The notes under the pieces are model-generated. The model was not told the origin of the DNA, ran no database searches, and saw nothing but the letters and a program-made list of their open reading frames with translations. Both the position numbers and the translations under genes were made by a program. From Antedon mediterranea (taxonomy: Eukaryota; Echinodermata; Crinoidea; Comatulida; Antedonidae): DNA of 64,000 nucleotides. The stretch lies in assembly GCF_964355755.1 (NCBI RefSeq), contig NC_092670.1:19033201-19097200 (forward strand), given 5' to 3'. Below, in pieces: positions 57,770 to 64,000 of this stretch. The stretch's first letter is position 1; every line of letters starts with the position of its first letter.

Positions 57770-59178
57770 AGTATAATACAAGGTTTTTACCATGGGCATC
57801 GATCCACTCCAATGACCGTTCACTTCGGGAATATTTATATATTTATTATCTTATTCAAATGTCACTATACAAATATTGGTAACACGGCCACTGTGGCTAT
57901 TAGTATATTTGTTGCAAAAATGGATGTTTTAAGAGCTTTAAACTTAAATAAAAAATCAGCTTATGAATGCAATGAATGTACCTATATCTAGTGAACCATG
58001 ATAGTGCACTAATGTAATAAATAGACCTTTAAAAAGTCGGTTGATCCTATAATAATAATAATTTGTTTATTTCTGGTGTATTATTTACGGTAATTTGGGC
58101 TGCATTGTATTATTTCAACCTTTAGTTCGGGTTTTAGTTATAGTAAACGCTCCATAGTCTGAAGTTATCTAATTTGCCATTGTTTTCTTTTAGTGTGTGC
58201 GTACGATTTTCATTTTTGAATAAATTAAATATTGTAATGTTCAACTTGTTTTAATTCAGTATTATTTTCATCAATATGCTTACGACAGTTTTTGTTCTGC
58301 CTTCGGTTAAAACTATCATTATTCATAGACCTAGTTAATGGATGATTACTAGCTATTGCCTAGTTTAAAGTAAAGGTTTTCAGCTCCTTCCTACTGGTTA
58401 CTAGGTAAGCATCTATATTTTTATCTCTAGTCTTAATTTTAGAATTGTTTTGCTTTAATAAGTATGTTACTTGTTTTAAGTTATAGTTGTTGATTGTATA
58501 CTATAGACACAACGCAATAGTAGCCTATACTGCCGTTAATGACACGATCGATCGATTACTGTTATTTTAAATAGTAACACGACATAGCTTTGTTACAGTC
58601 TTTGTGGATGATTTTATTGTGTTTGTGCCAGTGCTGCAGCTCTGGAAAATACTACGCGATACAACGACGCTCGAACCTGTTACATATGTAATTGTAAGGG
58701 AAAAAATACGAATAGTAATTTTAATTATACAAATTTTATAAACGCAAAATGAAGTTAGTAATTAATGAGTCGTGATAAAGAATGACTTTGTAATGTAATG
58801 ACTGAGAATGTAATGAATCGATCAGTAAACGGCGTTTCACATTATTCTATTAATATTCTATGGGAAAAACCAATGTGTTTATTTTTAGATTATAATGCTT
58901 GTTATTTGCATCTGAATGCGCGCAGGATCGAATATCGTATGTAGACCACAGCGTCATTGTCAATGGCCGCATCATAAACGCTAAAATAATTCGTCAAGAG
59001 AAAAGGTTAGTTAATAAATCGGTTTAAATGTCAATTTAACCTTTTTAACGTTTCTTGTTCCTTGCATTCTTGTCAAATAACATTTATTAATATCTCAATA
59101 TTTATTTGTTTTTAATTTTATATACAGTACCGAAGGCCTAATTTGTATTCTGTGTCTAGTAATCTACATTTTACCACA
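57770..59178. other. Intergenic region between STING copies 5 and 6
   Basis: The first 470 bp match the 3' flank of copy 3. Then comes unique AT-rich sequence, and from about 58700 the shared STING upstream module (AATACGAATAGTAAT, TTTCACATTATTC, octamer). A first noncoding exon probably ends at about 59005 (AAAAG|gttagt), with its acceptor TTATATACAG at about 59128. No other gene seen. Confidence 0.55.
58904..58911 (+). promoter_or_regulatory. Octamer ATTTGCAT upstream of STING copy 6
   Basis: Perfect octamer about 100 bp before the inferred 5' UTR donor. The flanking context TTTTTAGAT...GTT-ATTTGCAT is shared with copy 4. Confidence 0.45.
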
Positions 59179-61349
59179 ATGGCTGTGTAAGGTTTTCTCT
59201 TTTATATACTGAATGTAAAATATGATACTGTAATTAAGATTAAGAGGGATAGATCCTGCTCTTCCTTCCCTGTTTCTTGCATACCATCTACAAATGACAC
59301 TTATGTTTAACCCCCCGGAATATTTACAGGTATATAACTTTGTAGGCGTATCCATTACTACCCTAAAACGGTACTAGACCTAAAATAAATTCTACATCAT
59401 AAGAGGGATAGATTGTATAATGACATTTTTATTATACTTTGATAGAAATTCATCTTTAGTTAACTATGGCTTTGGAGAGTTGCCAGAAAAACGGGACGAA
59501 TCGAGACAAAACAATGCAGCATACATTGTTATTATTGTACTCGTTATTATTTTTATACTGATCGGGGTAATATGGTTTGATGGTAAAGAGGAGCTACAAT
59601 CCAACCGTATATACAACCATGTATTTTCTCTGCCAATCGTGTTTGTCAGTGCCTTCTTTACAAAATGTTTAATGTGCTCGTTCGTGTTCTTCGAGGAATG
59701 GCCGCACATAGAAACTCGCTACAACAACTCATCCGCCACTTGCTTTAAACACTGTTTCCAGGTATTTCGGACGACATTATTTGTGGGATTTTGTGTTTTA
59801 CTGATTTTCATTATGGGAATATTTTGGATGATGAGTAAAGACCATCATTTCAGTAACCACTGGTCACTCAACTGGCCGAACATCATAACGTCGGTCGGTG
59901 TCACAATCATTACGAACTACGCATTTGGTTTCAAGGTAAACGGTTACAACTAATATTAACAACAATTCAATGTAGGTTCACTTGAATCGATCATTAAAGT
60001 TATTATATTCCTTATAGGAAGCGAATACTGTAGTCTAAATTGATTCATTGTAAATTTGTGTGTATATATATTTGTTTATTTCATAGTCACTGTCAGTTGT
60101 AGAGCTTAGTGAAATTCACGAATCTACCAACATCAATGTCGCACAAGGATTAGCATGGAGTTATTTCACCGGCTATCTAAAAATCATTCTGAAGGGTTTG
60201 TAAATTACATTTTCACAAAAATAAATTAAGTAATCAATTACAAATTGATCAAATAGTATGTATTTTCTCAACTGCACTGTATTGATAAAAGGCACCACAC
60301 CACACCACATCTACTGTATTATCATTTTCCCTTAGATCTTAAAGGAACTGTAGAGAAAGATAGAGATGATGACCCCAATGGTATAAGCTGGAAAGCCGAA
60401 TTAAACCAGGGTAACCTACAGTGCATGTTTTATGCTATCGTGCCTCTGAACTGTGAAATTCCTTCCAAACTTGGTGATTGTCCCATTAAACACAAAGGAA
60501 TTACCTTTGAGGGCAAGCTACCTACTCTGTATGTCGATCGTGCAGGTGTGAAAGACAGGCCGTATGTTAATTCAGTTTACAAAATTGACAATGGAAAAGG
60601 AGAAGTAAGTGAATAGTTTAAGACGTTGGTGTTTATTAACATGTCTTATGTGATTACTCAATGCTAATAGAAATTCCTGCAGTGCAGCAAAGTTATCTTG
60701 TGCTATTCTTGCTTGTTGTAGGAGTTAATAATGTCAACATTTTTTTTCAGTCAAAGTTGGCCATTTGTGAGTATGTAACCATCATTGATACACTGTTCCA
60801 GATGCCTCTTTGCACTGATATTGACCCACAAAAACGTGAAGAACAGTGCCGCCTACTAGTCAGCACACTTCGTGACTTAATTAAAGAAGATAAAGATTGT
60901 CGCAATAAATGCAAAATTGTGACTTTTTCAGGTAATGTTTCTAAATCATTATGATTTTTAGGGTGAACATAAAATTTATTAGAATTAGTGTTTCCGTAAC
61001 AGCTTTATGCCAATGTTTAAGACACTGAAGTACGAGAATGACTTTGTTTGTTTTGGCAAGATTGTTGAATTGTTGTACTTTGCACTGTTTTGTATTTGTG
61101 TCTCAGAGCGACAAACTTGTCTATACATTATTGTAAGCTTATGCAAATGATATTAATAAATGGAGGAAATGTTTGCGTAGTAAAGATTAACACACTGTAC
61201 TGGAAACAAAGTAAAGGATAATAAACCGAATACTTAATATATTTAAATATAAATACATTTGTTATTGCTTTTCAGGCAAAGAAGACGGGCCTCTTTTAAG
61301 AGACGTTCTTCTTGACAATATCCGAAATGTTGGGGTGCAATTGGAGTAG
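59179..61349 (+). CDS. STING1: STING copy 6 (A-type, intact, 376 aa)
   Basis: Six coding exons: 59179-59186 (ATGGCTGT), 59446-59935, 60087-60195, 60336-60604, 60751-60931 and 61276-61349 (1131 nt). Exon 2 gives four hydrophobic segments; its last part (WSLNWPNIITSVGVT) is shared with copy 2. The ligand domain retains SYFTGY, DRAGVKDRPYVNSVY and [11 protein letters not shown], so the canonical pocket of copy 1 is complete. A seven-residue insertion (DDDPNGI region) lengthens the loop after KGTVEKDR relative to copy 2. Ends NVGVQLE with no tail. This and copy 1 are the best candidates for cyclic-dinucleotide receptors in the array. Confidence 0.95.
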
Positions 61350-61807
61350 AGGGATGACTGAAGATTTCTTATTTTGGGGTTTTTTTTCGTAATTAAGGAC
61401 TGCGTTACAAGTGAATCTTGTGCATATTTGACGTTAATTAATCATTCATTGTCTCTCATGAAATTCCAATATTGATCATTTGGATTAGGATATAGTTATG
61501 ATAATATCTCAACAAACAAAAACCCAACATTTAAAAAAGATTAAAGGATTGATTTGTGTATATACTGGTAATTGGTTTATTTTTTGTAAATTGCATTTTG
61601 TTCGTAAGAGTGAATAAATAAATATAAATTTTCTCTGAACATTTTCATTCGTTATTTTGTCTTAATATCGGACATCGTACGAAATTTATATTTTGTTTTG
61701 AAGGGAATTCAATTTTCCATCGATAATAATAGGCCTCTAGGACTATCTGTCTATTTTTTATTGTAAGGATAAAATTTATTTAATGTAAAAATATCTTCTT
61801 CTTTTAG

Positions 61808-62287
61808 CCTCAATATGCAATTTGTGAGTATGTAACCAGCATTGATACACCTTTAAAGATGCCTCTTTGCACTAATATTGACCACAAAAACATGAAGAGC
61901 AGCGGCCGCTTGTTTGTCAAAAAACTTATGTAATTAATTTTAAAAAGTAGCGAGAACAATTCATGCTTGTGCTATTTTCAGGTAATCTTTTTAACTACTG
62001 TGCCGTTTCCAATTTGGCGAAATTTGAAACATTTCGACTGACAACAGTCTGATTTCCCTTTGTTCAGATAAAGTACTCGACCTCTTTCAATTAAGCCCTG
62101 TGTTTTTAATATCTTAGCCATTAATTTTTATGCATTCTAAAACTGTTTTAATCTTATAAAATTGTTTAATTTACTTTGCCTAAACAAAAATGTTGATAAT
62201 TATTTTATTGGGGAAGATGACGGCCCTCTATTAAGAGATGTTCTTCTTGACAAAATTAAAGAAAACCGACTACAGATAAATGACTAG
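61808..62287 (+). pseudogene. STING1: STING copy 7, 3' remnant
   Basis: Exon 5 homology from 61808 (acceptor CTTCTTCTTTTAG) reads QYAICEYVTSIDT, then KMPLCTNID. It then loses frame and meets TAA at about 61931, ending near 61980 at a surviving donor. The exon 6 homologue (62211-62287, EDDGPLLRDVLLDKIKENRL...) is open, but its acceptor AG is gone (TATTGGGGAAG instead of TTTCAGGGGAAG). Exons 1-4 are absent. The sequence and 3' flank resemble copy 1, not the adjacent copy 6. Confidence 0.88.
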
Positions 62288-63065
62288 AATTGAAGCGAAT
62301 GTCTAATAAATTTGTCACGATGGGCAGTATCATGAGTTTTTAATAGACTGTGGAGATTGTTAATATTAAAATGTTTATGTAGGCCTAGATTATTTTTGTT
62401 TACAATTGAATAGATTCATTTATTGTGATTTTTTATTTTATTTAAATTCAATTTTGTATATAGTGTATGTATTATTATGAAACAATGTTTTAGGTGAATG
62501 ACTACCAGTTTTTTTTAACTTTTTCATTTCATGGGTCAGTTAGTTCTAGTGAACATGACCATTTTCAGTATATTAAGTACATTGCTGCCACAGTGTATAA
62601 ACTTTAAAAACAGACAGTATTGTATATATTTCATTTCATTCTTTAAGACTCAACCGTGACACAGGTCAAAGTTGTTAGATTGTTTTCATTTCCTGTAAAT
62701 ATTTTACCAAATATTTGGAAACATAAATATAAGGAATGATTAAATGATAAACAAATTAGCTAAAATTTGAACTTTAACATTTATATTAATTACTAAATAT
62801 AATGTTTAGTTTAGTTCTGCGTCTTTTATCATCTATTTGTAGTTATTGCATATTCATTTTTTTGAATAGAATAGCTAAATAAATATTCAAGAATTGTTGC
62901 AATTTATGAGTGGTGTTTCAGGTCTGTAATGCCAATGTTTTATAATATAATAATATCAATTAACAAAATCTGAAAATGGAATCCTTAAAATGACTACCGG
63001 TATAGCCTACTGTATTATTTTTAAGGAGCCATACATTATTTTTTTTTAAACGTATTATATAATCC
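62288..63065. other. 3' flank of the array, no gene seen
   Basis: About the first 200 bp parallel the region after STING copy 1. The rest is AT-rich without reading frames or clear repeats. Confidence 0.5.
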
Positions 63066-63473
63066 TGTTAGTAACGCAACGCTTTATTTCTGCTATGTTA
63101 AACTGCACCTGACATAATATGTAAATTTCCCGTTCTTTTGTTTCTATTATTCCCTTTTACTGTGCTGCGCTTGTCGTTGTCGTTGTTCTTTTCATTTCGT
63201 GAGCGGTAATCCTATGCATACCTTTGCATTACACCAGACAGGCCAGTGATGTAAGTTCGTTATTTGCTTCCTTTGATTACTCTCTTTAGTTTAGTTTAGG
63301 CTTAATACCATTTCTACATTTTGCTAATTTAACCTGGATACATTGTAGTTCTTTATTGTATTATTTTGTTACATTTTCAGTTTGAACCACAATAAATCAA
63401 TTGTGAAGTGCAAAACCTGGTTGGAAGTTTTTTTTTTGTATACCGATTAACGTACGACGCTACGAGCGTTACA
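63066..63473 (+). repeat. Putative 5' LTR
   Basis: Begins TGTTAGTAACGCAACGC and ends ACGAGCGTTACA, so it has TG...CA ends with a partly inverted terminus (TGT.AGTAACGC versus GCGTTACA). The reading frame of a gag-like protein begins 15 bp later. The 3' LTR is outside the window, so the limits are provisional. Confidence 0.4.
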
Positions 63474-63487
63474 GTTCAAAATCAAGA

Positions 63488-64000
63488 ATGTCTCATACAG
63501 AATCTGAGGTTGCACGTATGAAGTCCAAGCGTGGATACGCTAGGGGAGCTGTTACCCGAATTATGGGTACCGTGCAAAAATTGATGGCAAGAAAGGAAAA
63601 CCTTTCCCAAGTCCATGAACGAATGGAGGAGGTGGAAACCTTGACGGAGGCGTTTGCAGCTGCACATGCAGACTATGTAATGTTGTTAAAGGATGAGGAG
63701 GCCAAGCAGGAAGCGGAGGTTTATCAGAGAGAATTTGTCACGAGAATAAACGACTTCTGTGATGATATCGGCACATGGATCGCCAGTGTTGAACACTCTG
63801 AGCAACATAAGTCTGTTTCGGAAGTTGGCAGCCGCTTTTCACTAATTTCAATCACATTGCCTTGGATGAAGCGAGAGCTAAGGCTAGGGCGGAGAAAGCT
63901 GCACTTAAAGCTGAAATACAAGGCTTGGTGGAGCAAAAATCTTTAGAACAAGAGCAATTCGAATTGAGACGAATAAAACCGGCGCGCCAGATGGAACTTG
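63488..64000 (+). mobile_element. BEL/Pao-like retroelement gag, partial and frameshifted
   Basis: Starts MSHTESEVARMKSKRGYARG at 63488. The first 110 residues are a charged helical region like the N-terminus of BEL/Pao-type gag proteins. Near 63840 the frame shifts: the continuation (DEARAKARAEKAALKAEIQG, then a run of E/Q-rich helix) is open in another frame to the window edge, while the original frame ends at 63946. It is therefore probably a degraded copy. The rest of the element is outside the window. Confidence 0.6.

Noticed and set aside
39001-62287. STING copies fused to TIR or other effector domains as in some molluscs or bacteria
   Set aside because: No extra domain-coding exons lie between the 8-nt first exon and the membrane exon, or after exon 6, in any copy.

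Overview
This is animal nuclear DNA: AT-rich, with multi-exon genes, GT-AG (and some GC-AG) introns, tRNA-derived SINE-like pieces, LINE, Penelope and BEL/Pao-like retroelement fragments, and many short inverted-repeat DNA transposons. Gene content (a CARD9-type CARD/coiled-coil adaptor and a STING array) points to a metazoan. I lean to a marine invertebrate deuterostome such as an echinoderm, but the exact group cannot be fixed from the sequence alone.

Layout. (1) About 1-11.9 kb, plus strand: the 3' part of a long coiled-coil gene with a Lys/Asp/Glu-rich tail. It carries a cluster of duplicated in-frame exons whose introns all begin with GC. (2) 13.3-14.7 kb, minus strand: a compact five-exon gene for a 196-residue RING plus TRAF-type zinc-finger protein. 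(3) 14.7-19.9 kb: intergenic DNA rich in AGGCCT words and inverted-repeat transposons. (4) 19.9-35.8 kb, plus strand: a 13-exon gene for a CARD9-like adaptor (about 661 aa), whose introns hold several transposons, including a LINE split by an inverted-repeat element with a TTA target duplication. (5) 38.1-38.9 kb, minus strand: a possible two-exon gene for a 66-residue protein, head-to-head with the first STING gene. (6) 39.1-62.3 kb, plus strand: a tandem array of seven STING (TMEM173) copies. (7) 63.1-64.0 kb: the start of a BEL/Pao-like LTR retroelement running off the window.

The STING array is the main discovery. Copies 1, 3, 5 and 6 have intact reading frames over six coding exons with identical intron phases (381, 371, 367 and 376 aa). 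Copy 2 is intact except for a broken N-terminus. Copy 4 has lost its membrane region by a deletion that fuses exon 2 to exon 3. Copy 7 is a decayed 3' remnant. Two classes alternate: A-type copies (1, 2, 4, 6, 7) keep the usual cyclic-dinucleotide pocket residues, while B-type copies (3, 5) replace the key Glu (human E260) with Gly, have a shortened lid and end in a new basic tail. Copies 2-3 and 4-5 are two tandem repeats of one A-B cassette. None of the copies has the vertebrate C-terminal TBK1/IRF3 tail, although copy 3 has a weak pLxIS-like string.

The RING/TRAF-zinc-finger protein, CARD9-like adaptor and STING copies are all of families used in innate immune signalling, so the window may be an immune gene neighbourhood. 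A functional link between them is inference from position only.
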